Source: JBNAGF01 sp049801055 | Lineage (GTDB): Bacteria; Pseudomonadota; Alphaproteobacteria; Rhodobacterales; Rhodobacteraceae | Length of the DNA stretch: 64,000 nt | Direction of reading: 5' to 3' | Assembly: GCF_049801055.1 (NCBI RefSeq) | Contig: NZ_JBNAGF010000010.1 | Location: 62,001 to 126,000 of the forward strand | Made by a program: the position numbers and the translations under genes | Notes under the pieces: model-generated | What the model was told of the DNA's origin: nothing | Databases searched by the model: none | What the model saw: the letters and a program-made list of their open reading frames with translations, nothing else | Shown: positions 1 through 8,219 of the stretch, in pieces | How the letters are laid out: the number at the start of each line of letters is the position of its first letter | Position numbering within the stretch: the first letter of the stretch is position 1

Positions 1-950
1 TTTTGCACGTCCAGCCCATGATCGCCGCGTTGGCCGTGGCCGGGCAGGATCTCACCCAGCTTTTGCAGCAGATCGGGTGGCAGGGCGGGTTTGGTGCGCG
101 GGTCGATCAGCATCGATTCGGCCGCGATCCCCTCAGCATAGATGATGTGATGACGGTCAAAGAGCAGCTGGAAATAATCGACAAAGCCGCCGTCCTGAAC
201 GGTGACGGTATCGCCGTTGATCAGGTGGCTGGCCTTGACCAGAAGCTCTGCCCGGCCGGTGCCGAGCTTGTCTATGCGCTGGTAGACGAACAACCTGTGA
301 TCAGGGCTGACCAGCAGGTCATTGGCATTGTTCAATGCGCCCGAGCGGATCAGGATCGGGGCGAAATCGCCAGTCGCACGCACGGTGGTCTGACCGATCC
401 AGCGGATCTCCTGCACCCCGTCGTCGCGGGTCAGGACGCGGTCACCGACTGTCAACTGTTCGATTGGAACCTGTTTGCCGGATGCCATGGTGATGTGCGT
501 ACCACGAGTGAACGAGACGCAGGCCACCTGTGCAAACTTTCGGGCCGCACTATCGCGATCCATGCCAACAAGCGTGTATTCGACTTTCGGCGCGAGTGGC
601 GCCATCGGGAGCATGTAGACATCTGCGATGTGCCCAGCGTCGTCAACTTCGACCAGTATCAGGGCGTCTGTTGTCTGACCGTCCGGCGACATCAGGCTCA
701 GTGCGCTGTCCATGTGCACCAGACCGCCGGGATTGCCCAGTTCCGTGTTTTCGGCAATGTGGAATTGCCCACCACCGTCTGCGTGCAATGCCAACCGATA
801 GCGGGAGGCTGCAGTATCCAGCATGTAGATGTCGTCGAGGACCAGATCATCCATGGGCGAGATCTCATCCCCGAGATTCGCCCCGTTGACCACGCAGAAC
901 ACGTCGGCACGGTAAACCGGGATCGACTGGACTGGGTTCAGATATGACAC
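1..950 (-). CDS. Hint-domain (hedgehog/intein-like) protein, C-terminus cut by window edge
   Basis: Reading the minus strand from a GTG at 950 gives an uninterrupted frame that runs off the left edge. The first ~120 residues form the acidic, glycine-rich N-terminal part typical of Roseobacter Hint proteins (begins MSYLNPVQSIPVYRADVF). A Hint domain follows at about residues 160-290: CVSFTRGTHI (the cysteine that begins the Hint fold), then QLTVGDRVLTRDDGVQEIRW, LLVSPDHRLFV and LFDRHHIIYAEGI. Such proteins are abundant in Rhodobacterales and often presumed secreted, but their role is unknown. No ATG lies upstream in frame close by, so the GTG start is a choice rather than proof. It is divergent from the SDR gene. 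The C-terminal end lies outside the window. Confidence 0.85.
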   Translation of the reverse strand, partial: MSYLNPVQSIPVYRADVFCVVNGANLGDEISPMDDLVLDDIYMLDTAASRYRLALHADGGGQFHIAENTELGNPGGLVHMDSALSLMSPDGQTTDALILVEVDDAGHIADVYMLPMAPLAPKVEYTLVGMDRDSAARKFAQVACVSFTRGTHITMASGKQVPIEQLTVGDRVLTRDDGVQEIRWIGQTTVRATGDFAPILIRSGALNNANDLLVSPDHRLFVYQRIDKLGTGRAELLVKASHLINGDTVTVQDGGFVDYFQLLFDRHHIIYAEGIAAESMLIDPRTKPALPPDLLQKLGEILPGHGQRGDHGLDVQ

Positions 951-1130
951 GGGCGGGGCTGGCCTTTCTGGAAGCAGGGCATAAGTGTGGGGGCGGATTG
1001 CCCCTCGCGCAAGACTGTCTACCGCCAGATTGTGGCGGATATCGGTCATCGGCCCGGTGAAAAGCTGGCATTGTCCACAAACCCGGTGCTAATCGGGGGG
1101 AAGATAAACGGAAAATCAGGGAGAGTTTCA

Positions 1131-1910
1131 ATGGATCTGGGAATTGCGGGAAAACGGGCGCTGGTCTGTGCCAGCAGCAAAGGGCTTGGATTGGGCTGCG
1201 CCGAGGCGCTTGCCGGGGCAGGTGTAAATCTGGTGATGAACGCACGCGGCTCGGATGCTTTGGAAGCCTCGGCGCAAGCGATCCGCGATGCACATGGTGT
1301 AGACGTTCAAACTGTGGCCTGCGACGTGACCACGGCTGAGGGGCAGGCCGTTCTAATCGAGGCCGCGACGGGCGCTGATATTCTGGTCAACAATGCGGGC
1401 GGCCCGCCGCCCGGCATGTGGAGTGACTGGGAGAGAGACGACTTTATCAAGGCGCTGGACGCCAACATGCTGGCTCCGATCGCGCTGATGAAGGCGCTGA
1501 TGCCGGGGATGATCGAACGTGGCTGGGGCAGGGTGGTCAACATCACCTCACAATCAGTGCGCTCGCCGATCGCCGTTCTCGGGCTGTCGAACTCGGCCCG
1601 GGCCGGATTGACAGGATACGTGGCGGGCACCGCGCGACAGGTCGCCGGAAAAGGTGTGATCATCAACAATCTGTTGCCGGGCATACACGCCACTGACAGG
1701 GCCGATGCGCTGGATGGGGGCGTGGTCAAGCAACAGGGGATCACTCTGGACGAGGCGCGGGCGCAACGCGCGGCCACCATACCCGCCGGCCGTTACGGAA
1801 CCCGACAGGAATTCGGAGCAGCCTGCGCGTTCCTCTGCTCGCAGCATGTCGGTTTCATTGTCGGACAGAACCTTCTGATCGACGGCGGTGCGACCAACCT
1901 GACCATGTGA
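1131..1910 (+). CDS. SDR-family protein lacking the catalytic tyrosine (BKR-like)
   Basis: 259 aa, starting at the ATG behind a GGGAGAG ribosome site; the upstream in-frame extension looks non-coding. The Rossmann fold is clear: a glycine-rich loop CASSKGLGLG near residue 14 (first position Cys-Ala rather than Thr-Gly), then DILVNNAGG near residue 86. The serine of the active site survives (VNITSQS), but where SDRs carry YxxxK this protein has LSNSARAGL, so the catalytic Tyr and Lys are both absent. It matches the 3-oxoacyl-ACP-reductase-like SDR subgroup known to depart from the canonical tetrad. Either the chemistry differs or it is not a standard oxidoreductase. The stop is 1 nt before the AlkC start, so the two are probably co-transcribed. 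Confidence 0.88.
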   Translation: MDLGIAGKRALVCASSKGLGLGCAEALAGAGVNLVMNARGSDALEASAQAIRDAHGVDVQTVACDVTTAEGQAVLIEAATGADILVNNAGGPPPGMWSDWERDDFIKALDANMLAPIALMKALMPGMIERGWGRVVNITSQSVRSPIAVLGLSNSARAGLTGYVAGTARQVAGKGVIINNLLPGIHATDRADALDGGVVKQQGITLDEARAQRAATIPAGRYGTRQEFGAACAFLCSQHVGFIVGQNLLIDGGATNLTM

Positions 1911-1911
1911 T

Positions 1912-3033
1912 ATGGCTTCCGGCTACTCTCTGAAAGATCAACTGTTCAACCGCGAAAAAGCCGCCTATCTGGGCGGCCTGCTGGCCGCGGCGGACCCACA
2001 GGTCGATGCGGACCGGTTCGAGGCGCTCGTCATGTCGCGGCTGTCAGAACTGGAGTTGAAGGAGCGGATTTCGTGGATTGCGCAGTCCGTGCAGGAGGTG
2101 CTGCCGGGCACGTTGCCGGACATTGCTCCGGTTCTCTGCCGGGCTTTGCCGCCGCCGCTGGACCCCGGCCTGAGCGATGATGATTTTGGTGACTTCATCT
2201 TTGCCCCGTTGGGAGAGGTAGTCAGCAATCTCGGGCTCGAACATCCAAATCTGTCTCTGGATCTGCTGCAGGAATTGACGCAACGGTTCTCGATGGAATG
2301 GGCGATCCGTCCTTTTCTGAACCATTGCCCCGGGCTGGTTCTCGAACGGATGCAGGACTGGGTTGCGCACGAAAGCTATCATGTGCGTCGTCTTGTCAGC
2401 GAAGGCACCCGGCCCCGCCTACCATGGGGGGAAGCGGTCGGATTGGATATGACCGATCCTTTGCCGTTGCTTGACCGGTTGCACGGAGACCGGACACGGT
2501 ACGTCACCCGATCCGTTGCCAATCATCTGAATGATATCACCAAAAAGCAGCCGGATCTGGCGCTGGAGCGGCTGGACAGATGGCAGGCTCTGGATCTGCA
2601 GGCATCCGAAGAACTGGCTTGGATGACCCGGCACGCGCTTCGTGGTTTGGTAAAGGCAGGGCATCCCGAGGCGATGCGTTCGCTAGGGTACGATCCGGAT
2701 ATGCAGGTCACGGTTCGTATCGAGTTGGGGCGGGACAAGGTGCAGATCGGCAGCGTTCTGGAGTTTTCCTGCCACCTGACGGGCCGCGAAGGAGACAGAG
2801 TTCTGGTCGACTACATCGTGCATTTTCAGCGACCCGGCGGAAAAGTTTCCACCAAGGTGTTCAAGCTGTCCCAATCGGAGCTGACGGCCGATGGGCTGGT
2901 TCTGACAAAGCGGCACAAACTCAAGGGTGATGCCACGACGTTTCGACTGGTGCCCGGACCCCACAGGCTCGAGGTGCAGGTCAACGGTGTGGTGCAAGCC
3001 GAGGTGCCTTTCGACTTGCTGGCGGCACCCTGA
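1912..3033 (+). CDS. alkC: AlkC-type DNA alkylation repair glycosylase
   Basis: 373 aa. The N-terminal ~255 residues are helical HEAT-like repeats; the motif VRRLVSEGTRPRLPW near residue 157 is the hallmark of the AlkC branch of the AlkC/AlkD superfamily, which removes 3-methyladenine-type cationic lesions without flipping the base. From about residue 265 the protein becomes beta-rich (MQVTVRIELG ... VPFDLLAAP), fitting the extra Ig-like C-terminal domain described for the longer AlkC subgroup. It begins 1 nt after the SDR stop. Function is assigned from family motifs; the Ig-like domain is inferred from composition and length. Confidence 0.88.
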   Translation: MASGYSLKDQLFNREKAAYLGGLLAAADPQVDADRFEALVMSRLSELELKERISWIAQSVQEVLPGTLPDIAPVLCRALPPPLDPGLSDDDFGDFIFAPLGEVVSNLGLEHPNLSLDLLQELTQRFSMEWAIRPFLNHCPGLVLERMQDWVAHESYHVRRLVSEGTRPRLPWGEAVGLDMTDPLPLLDRLHGDRTRYVTRSVANHLNDITKKQPDLALERLDRWQALDLQASEELAWMTRHALRGLVKAGHPEAMRSLGYDPDMQVTVRIELGRDKVQIGSVLEFSCHLTGREGDRVLVDYIVHFQRPGGKVSTKVFKLSQSELTADGLVLTKRHKLKGDATTFRLVPGPHRLEVQVNGVVQAEVPFDLLAAP

Positions 3034-3177
3034 GGCAACAAAATTTGCAGGCGCCTCTTTGGACAGTTGAATCGGGCCGCTATGGATGCCGGCCTCGGCG
3101 CTTGCACCTTTGCGGCGGGGTTGCTATCCCGCTGCAAGCCCGATGGAAATTCTCGGGAAAGGGAATGAGGATCCTTG

Positions 3178-4269
3178 GTGACGCCGAAACCACAACCCCC
3201 CAGACTGGAAATCCGAAATCTCGTGCGACGCTTTGATGGGCGCACGGTCGTGGACGGAGTTTCACTGCAGATAGGCGCTGGGCAGGTGACGTGCCTGCTG
3301 GGGCCGTCCGGTTGCGGAAAATCGACCACTTTGCGTATGATCGCAGGGGTCGAGATGCAGGACTCGGGCGAAATCTGGGTAGATGGCAAGCTGGTTTGCG
3401 ACACCATTTTCCGTGTGCCCCCAGAGCGTCGCGAGATTGGGCTGATGTTTCAGGATTTTGCCCTGTTCCCGCATCTTAAAGTGGCCGACAATGTGGCCTT
3501 TGGTTTGCGCAAGGGCAGTAAAGAAGAGCGCCGATCGCGGGTCGAGGAACTGCTGGAAAAAGTTCATCTGCGTTCCCACATCGATGACTATCCGCATCAG
3601 CTTTCCGGAGGCGAACAGCAGCGTGTTGCGCTTGCCCGTGCGCTGGCACCCAAGCCGCGGATCATGTTGATGGACGAGCCTTTCTCGGGTCTGGACAATC
3701 GTCTGAGAGATGGGATCCGGGATGATACGCTGAGTATCCTCAAACAGGAGGACACCGCTGTCCTTCTGGTGACGCACGAGCCCGAAGAAGCGATGCGAAT
3801 GGCGGATGAGATTGCGTTGATGCGCGGTGGAAAGATCGTTCAGAAGGGCGCTCCTTACAACGTGTATACCCGGCCGGTCGACCGGGCTGCGGTCGCTTTT
3901 TTCAGCGATACCAATGTGCTGAAGGCGCAGGTTAACGGGGCTTTGGCAGATACCCCCTTTGGCCAGTTTCTTGCACCGGGCGTGCCCGATGGCACCGATG
4001 TGGATATCGTGTTCCGTCCCCAGCATGTGAAGATCGACTTTGACCGTGGCGGACAAGGGCCATTGCCAACGCCAAGCGATGGGGTGGCGGCAAGAGGGCT
4101 GGTGCAGCGTGCCAGATTTCTGGGCCATGAAAGCCTGGTCGAATTTCGAATGGATCACGACGGATCTGTGCTGAAGGCGACGGTTCCCAATGTGTTCCTG
4201 CCCGAGCCCGGCCGGGTGATGTGGCTGACGATCCGACGAGATCGGTGTTTCGTGTTTCCGTCTGGATAA
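3178..4269 (+). CDS. Fbp/Pot-type ABC transporter ATP-binding protein
   Basis: 363 aa from a GTG that has GAGGA six bases upstream (a TTG one codon earlier is too close to that site). Walker A GPSGCGKST, Q-loop MFQDFALFPH, signature LSGGEQQRV, Walker B IMLMDEPFSGLD and the switch His in LLVTHEPEEA are intact. The C-terminal ~120 residues resemble a TOBE-type domain (VDIVFRPQHVKIDF). The closest family is the FbpC/ferric-iron and polyamine group of importers. No permease or binding protein lies next to it here, so it is an orphan ATPase and the substrate cannot be told. Confidence 0.88.
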   Translation: MTPKPQPPRLEIRNLVRRFDGRTVVDGVSLQIGAGQVTCLLGPSGCGKSTTLRMIAGVEMQDSGEIWVDGKLVCDTIFRVPPERREIGLMFQDFALFPHLKVADNVAFGLRKGSKEERRSRVEELLEKVHLRSHIDDYPHQLSGGEQQRVALARALAPKPRIMLMDEPFSGLDNRLRDGIRDDTLSILKQEDTAVLLVTHEPEEAMRMADEIALMRGGKIVQKGAPYNVYTRPVDRAAVAFFSDTNVLKAQVNGALADTPFGQFLAPGVPDGTDVDIVFRPQHVKIDFDRGGQGPLPTPSDGVAARGLVQRARFLGHESLVEFRMDHDGSVLKATVPNVFLPEPGRVMWLTIRRDRCFVFPSG

Positions 4270-4354
4270 ACCAAGCTGACGGGATGGCAATCAGGCTGCT
4301 GCCCCAACGAATGCTTGCGGTATTGAGGACGGCGATCTCATAGCGACGGAAATG

Positions 4355-5026
4355 CTAGGTCGCCGGATCAAAATCGGCGAGGCGTTTGCCGGGCTCATCG
4401 GTGAACAGCTCGGGGAGTGCGGTGAGATCTTCGATCAGGTCAATTCTGAAAACCCTGAAACCCGATCGCAACTCGCACCATGCGGTCAATGTCCAGACCC
4501 GGCCCCAGTATTCCATGTGCAAAGGGCGGATCGTGCGCTCGGTCAGCGTGCCGTCGATACGGCGATATGAAATGCGCAGTTTTTGACGGGATTTGATAGC
4601 TGCCCGCACCGGCGGCATGTGCGTGAAACCCCGCGCTGCGTCAGCAAAGGGGTAGACGGCGAACTTCCACGCATCCGCTGCGGCAATGGTTTCTGTGGGT
4701 AGAACCGCGTCGATCTTGTCGGCCAGCGACAGGGCTGCGGATTTCAGATCAGGGTCTGCTGCCTCGGCCACGATTGCCATTCCAAGGTTGAGCGCCTCAA
4801 GCTCTTGCGGAGTCAAGTTCAGGGGCGGCAGAGTGATCTGGTCCCGCACCATGTAACCGACACCACGCTCGCCTTCGACGGGAACTCCGCTGGCAGTCAG
4901 TGTGTCCATGTCGCGATAGATCGTTCGAACCGAGACTTCCAGCCTGTCCGCGATGTCCTGCGCACGGTGGAGTTTCCCGTCGCGCAGGATCTGGATGATG
5001 TCAAACAGGCGGTCAGTGCGGCGCAT
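4355..5026 (-). CDS. YafY-family HTH/WYL-domain transcriptional regulator
   Basis: 223 aa. An N-terminal winged helix of the HTH_11 type (MRRTDRLFDIIQIL ... ISVRTIYRDMDTL region) is followed by a WYL-like ligand domain (LRISYRRIDGT, IRPLHMEYWGRVWTLTAWC). Small one-component regulators of this family often control an adjacent gene encoding a dimeric alpha/beta-barrel or glyoxalase-like protein. Here the ABM-like gene lies 33 nt upstream on the same strand, and a strong inverted repeat precedes the pair, so autoregulation is likely. Confidence 0.88.
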   Translation of the reverse strand: MRRTDRLFDIIQILRDGKLHRAQDIADRLEVSVRTIYRDMDTLTASGVPVEGERGVGYMVRDQITLPPLNLTPQELEALNLGMAIVAEAADPDLKSAALSLADKIDAVLPTETIAAADAWKFAVYPFADAARGFTHMPPVRAAIKSRQKLRISYRRIDGTLTERTIRPLHMEYWGRVWTLTAWCELRSGFRVFRIDLIEDLTALPELFTDEPGKRLADFDPAT

Positions 5027-5059
5027 GGTGCTACCCTTGCCGTGCCAAGCCTGTCCAGG

Positions 5060-5368
5060 TCAAGCGGCGAGCGACCAGTGAATGATCTCATGCCGTATCT
5101 GAACACTGTCGGGTACGATGGCGTTCAACATAGCTGCTGCAAAGTCCTGCTTGGGGAACAAGGTTGCGGCGGCTGCGGCGCTATCCATGTCGGACCAGAT
5201 CACGCAATCGGTCCATTTGCCGTCTGGCCCTTCACTCAGGTCGCGCCTCAGAAAGCCCGGCTGCGCTCGGCAAAACGCCTCACTGGCTTGGGACAGAGAT
5301 AGGAACTGCTGGGCTGAGACAGCTTCCTCCAAACGGAAGGTTACGAATTCGGCAACTGCATCAGGCAT
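5060..5368 (-). CDS. small dimeric alpha/beta-barrel (ABM-like) protein
   Basis: 102 aa from the ATG preceded by GGAGACCCC; a longer in-frame start 30 nt upstream adds an implausible leader. The sequence (AEFVTFRLEE ... AFCRAQPGFLRRDLSEGPDGKW ... CVIWSDMDSAAAAA) has the pattern of ferredoxin-like, antibiotic-biosynthesis-monooxygenase-type proteins: a beta strand, a helix ending in a pierced Pro-Gly-Phe turn, then a strand with a Trp. It carries no recognisable catalytic residues. It is the first gene of a two-gene unit with the WYL regulator, so it may bind or convert that regulator's ligand; this is inference. Confidence 0.75.
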   Translation of the reverse strand: MPDAVAEFVTFRLEEAVSAQQFLSLSQASEAFCRAQPGFLRRDLSEGPDGKWTDCVIWSDMDSAAAAATLFPKQDFAAAMLNAIVPDSVQIRHEIIHWSLAA

Positions 5369-5419
5369 TGGGGTCTCCTTCTTGAATCCTTGCTGCAATG
5401 GGGGGGGAAGTATCGCACA

Positions 5420-5445
5420 ACTACTGACATAAACCTGTCAGTAGT
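5420..5445. promoter_or_regulatory. 10-bp perfect inverted repeat, likely operator for the WYL regulator
   Basis: ACTACTGACA, a 6-nt spacer TAAACC, then TGTCAGTAGT: both arms match exactly. It is centred about 65 nt upstream of the ABM-like start. A TTGACA hexamer reading leftwards lies at 5455-5460, next to the repeat. The symmetry fits a dimeric regulator, most simply the WYL protein encoded downstream. Confidence 0.65.
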
Positions 5446-5597
5446 GTTCGGTGGTGTCAAATCGCAACCCGAATTCGCAATGAATCTTGGCTTCACTTTG
5501 ACGGCTGCGATTTCCCTCAGGACGGCCTTGCGGTAGATCGGGGCAGATCGGAATTTCCCCGCGCCGCCGAGTGCGGGACACAGAGGAGACAAAAATC

Positions 5598-5819
5598 ATG
5601 CTGAACAATATCGGACTTCCCGGCCTTCTGCTGATCGCCGTTGTCGTGCTGGTGCTTTTCGGACGCGGCAAGATCAGCTCGCTGATGGGCGAAGTTGGCA
5701 AGGGCATCACCGCCTTCAAAAAAGGGGTCAAGGACGGCACCGAAGAGCTGGAGCAGGATATGGCCGAAGCCGCCAAGGACGTCACACCCGAGGTCGAAAA
5801 CGACAAGGACAAGGTGTAA
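5598..5819 (+). CDS. tatA: Sec-independent translocase subunit TatA
   Basis: 73 aa. One N-terminal membrane helix (GLLLIAVVVLVLFG), the FGRGKIS hinge and an amphipathic helix (LMGEVGKGITAFKKGV) ending in an acidic tail: the standard TatA plan, with length typical for the family. TatA oligomers form the pore for folded twin-arginine substrates. First gene of tatABC, 6 nt before tatB. The binding protein at 27691-29043 is a likely Tat substrate in this same window. Confidence 0.95.
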   Translation: MLNNIGLPGLLLIAVVVLVLFGRGKISSLMGEVGKGITAFKKGVKDGTEELEQDMAEAAKDVTPEVENDKDKV

Positions 5820-5825
5820 GCCCCG

Positions 5826-6302
5826 ATGTTCGATCTGGGTTGGACCGAACTGCTGGTTATTGGCATCGTTGCACTGATCGTGGTGGGGCCAAAAGACCTG
5901 CCGATCCTCTTTCGCAATGTGGGCCGCTGGATCGGCAAGGCGCGTGGGATGGCGCGTGAGTTCAGCCGGGCAATGAACGATGCGGCAGACGAGGCAGGTG
6001 TCAGCGATATTCAGAAGGGCCTGAAAGCAGCCGCCAACCCAGTTGGTTCCGCATTGGACGGGGTCAAGGAAGCGGCGCGGGATCTGGGGGCCAGCATGGA
6101 CCCTACCAAGATAGATCCTGCCAAGCATGATCCCGACAGCGAAACCGGTAAACTTGCCGCCGAACGCGCCGAAGATGCGAAGAAGATCCATGCAGCCACG
6201 GCCCGCGCCGCTGCCGAGCGCAAGCTGCGCGAAGCAGAGGAGGTGCTGGCCAAGGCTCAGGAAGCCGAGGCCAAGATCAAATCCGAGACCGACAAGTCAT
6301 GA
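5826..6302 (+). CDS. tatB: Sec-independent translocase subunit TatB
   Basis: 158 aa. N-terminal membrane helix with the conserved start MFDLGWTELLVIGIVALIVVG and the GPKDLP hinge, then the amphipathic helix with RNVGRWIGKARGMAREF. The long charged, alanine-rich C-terminal tail (from residue ~90, rich in AEEVLAKAQEAEAKIK-type repeats) is predicted helical. TatB joins TatC in recognising twin-arginine signals. It overlaps tatC by 4 nt (ATGA), implying translational coupling. Confidence 0.95.
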   Translation: MFDLGWTELLVIGIVALIVVGPKDLPILFRNVGRWIGKARGMAREFSRAMNDAADEAGVSDIQKGLKAAANPVGSALDGVKEAARDLGASMDPTKIDPAKHDPDSETGKLAAERAEDAKKIHAATARAAAERKLREAEEVLAKAQEAEAKIKSETDKS

Positions 6303-7189
6303 GCAATACTGAAGAGATCGAAGATACCTCAGCACCGCTGATCGAGCACCTGGCCGAGCTGCGAAACCGGCTGATCCACTGTGTGGTGGCGTTTCTTGTC
6401 GGCATGGTCATCTGCTTTACGGTGGCCACGCCGCTCTTCAACTTTCTGACCGCACCACTTTGCGCAGTGCTCAACGAGCGCGGGCAGGACTGTGGATTGA
6501 TTTTCATCTCGCCGCAGGAAGGTTTCTTTGTCGCCATCAAGGTATCGCTGCTAGGCGGTTTCATCCTCGCCTTTCCTTATATTGCGATGCAGATGTGGCG
6601 GTTTGTGGCGCCGGGCCTCTACAAATCCGAGAAGGGGGCCTTCCTGCCTTTCCTATTGGCGTCGCCCTTCATGTTCCTGCTTGGCGCGAGCTTTGCATTT
6701 TATGTGGTGACGCCGCTGGCCTATGACTTCTTCCTCGGATTTCAGCAATTTGGAGCCGAAGGGGAGGCCGTGACACAAGAGGGAATGAACGCTGCGCCGC
6801 TTTCCGTTGTGTTTCAGGGGTCGGCACAGGAATACCTGAACCTCACGATCAAATTCATAGTCGCCTTTGGTCTGTGCTTTCAACTGCCGGTTCTGTTGAC
6901 GCTCATGGGAAAGGCAGGACTGGTCAGTGCCGAGGGGCTGGGTTCGGTCCGAAAATACGCCGTTGTTGCCATTCTGGTATTGGCGGCGCTCGTGACACCG
7001 CCTGACGTGATTACGCAAGTGATCCTGTTCGTCGTAGTCTACGGGCTCTACGAGGTTTCTATCTTCCTTGTTCGACGGGTGGAAAACAAGCGTGAAGCGC
7101 AATTGCGGGCGGATGGTTACTACGACGACGAAGAGGAAGAGTTCGACGATCCGATGATGGCAGAGTTCGAAGACGAGGACGGCAAGTAA
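6299..7189 (+). CDS. tatC: Sec-independent translocase subunit TatC
   Basis: 296 aa, multi-pass inner-membrane protein, the twin-arginine signal receptor. Conserved elements are visible: APLIEHLAELRNRL at the N-terminus, the FISPQEGFF loop near residue 78, and several hydrophobic spans (FLVGMVICFTVA, FLLASPFMFLLGASFAFYV, YAVVAILVLAALVTPP). The C-terminus is extended by an acidic cytoplasmic tail rich in Glu and Asp (DDEEEEFDD ... FEDEDGK), common in alphaproteobacteria. Last gene of tatABC, followed by a rho-independent terminator. Confidence 0.96.
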   Translation: MSNTEEIEDTSAPLIEHLAELRNRLIHCVVAFLVGMVICFTVATPLFNFLTAPLCAVLNERGQDCGLIFISPQEGFFVAIKVSLLGGFILAFPYIAMQMWRFVAPGLYKSEKGAFLPFLLASPFMFLLGASFAFYVVTPLAYDFFLGFQQFGAEGEAVTQEGMNAAPLSVVFQGSAQEYLNLTIKFIVAFGLCFQLPVLLTLMGKAGLVSAEGLGSVRKYAVVAILVLAALVTPPDVITQVILFVVVYGLYEVSIFLVRRVENKREAQLRADGYYDDEEEEFDDPMMAEFEDEDGK

Positions 7190-7215
7190 CTTATCCGCCG
7201 CTGTTCCTAAACAAT

Positions 7216-7245
7216 GGCGCGCCACGTTCCGTTGGCGCGCCTTTT
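7216..7245 (+). terminator. rho-independent terminator of tatABC
   Basis: GGCGCGCCA at 7216-7224 pairs with TGGCGCGCC at 7233-7241 around an 8-nt loop, followed directly by TTTT. It lies 27 nt after the tatC stop. Confidence 0.85.
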
Positions 7246-7333
7246 CTTCATTCGCGTCCTGGCGGATCCGGCAACTTGCCGTTCGTCGCAGATCGTGCTT
7301 TGACGCGTCCGACAAAGATGACCGGAGGCAAGA

Positions 7334-8176
7334 ATGGACGAATCCGTACTGAACCGCATCGCCGAGGCGCTGGAGCGGATGTCGCCCGCCCCGTTGGCCG
7401 CACCGGATTTCACGGCGGCCCCGGCTTTTGTCTGGCATGTTGCGCCGGAAAGGCTGGAGCCGGTGGAACAGGTAAATCGGGTGGATCTCGATTTGCTAGT
7501 GGGCATCAATCGGTCCCGGGATACTCTGCTCGAAAACACTGGCCGCTTTGCCGCCGGTTTCGCCGCCAACAACGCGCTGCTCTGGGGTTCGCGCGGCATG
7601 GGGAAATCGAGTCTCGTGAAGGCGGTGCATGCAACCGTCTCCAAGGATCATCCGGAGCTGAAACTCGTGGAGCTTCAGCGCGAGGATCTGCCATCGGTCG
7701 GACGGCTTCTGAACCATCTCAGAGCAGCGCCGCAACGGTTCATCCTGTTTTGTGACGACCTGTCTTTCAGCCACGACGATCAGCACTACAAGTCGCTCAA
7801 GGCGGTGTTGGATGGCGGTATTGAGGGCCGTCCCGAAAACGTCGTTTTCTATGCGACCTCAAACCGCCGGCACCTGATGCCGCGGGACATGATCGAAAAT
7901 GAACGCTCAAGCGCGATCAACCCGTCAGAGGCGGTCGAGGAAAAGGTCTCGCTGTCCGACAGGTTCGGCCTATGGTTGGGGTTCCACCCCTGTTCTCAAG
8001 ACGAGTACCTGGCAATGATCGATCGGTATTGCGCTGCCTATGGCATTGCGCCTGATCCCGACAGTCTGCGAGCCGATGCGATCGAATGGCAAGCAACCCG
8101 AGGCGCTCGTTCCGGTCGCGTCGCATGGCAGTTCTTTACGGATCTGGCAGGGCGGCACGGTGTGTCTTTGACCTAA
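7334..8176 (+). CDS. DUF815-family AAA-type ATP-binding protein
   Basis: 280 aa. A P-loop GSRGMGKSSLVKA lies near residue 85, a Walker B-like FILFCDDLSF near 137, and the sensor-like segment VVFYATSNRRHLM near 175; NERSSAINPSEAVEEKVSLSDRFGLWLGF is the family's conserved block (given here only to mark residues ~190-220). DUF815 proteins are AAA+ ATPases found beside tat or tmk-type housekeeping genes in many alphaproteobacteria; the cellular job is not established. It is separated from tatC by the terminator, so it probably has its own promoter in 7246-7333. Confidence 0.9.
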   Translation: MDESVLNRIAEALERMSPAPLAAPDFTAAPAFVWHVAPERLEPVEQVNRVDLDLLVGINRSRDTLLENTGRFAAGFAANNALLWGSRGMGKSSLVKAVHATVSKDHPELKLVELQREDLPSVGRLLNHLRAAPQRFILFCDDLSFSHDDQHYKSLKAVLDGGIEGRPENVVFYATSNRRHLMPRDMIENERSSAINPSEAVEEKVSLSDRFGLWLGFHPCSQDEYLAMIDRYCAAYGIAPDPDSLRADAIEWQATRGARSGRVAWQFFTDLAGRHGVSLT

Positions 8177-8219
8177 GCTTCCTCAGAATACGTCGCAACA
8201 CGCGGCCGGTTTTCGGGCT

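Noticed and set aside
3..947. 314-aa open frame on the + strand
   Set aside because: Antisense of the Hint-domain gene, which shows family motifs on the minus strand; the + product has no recognisable pattern.
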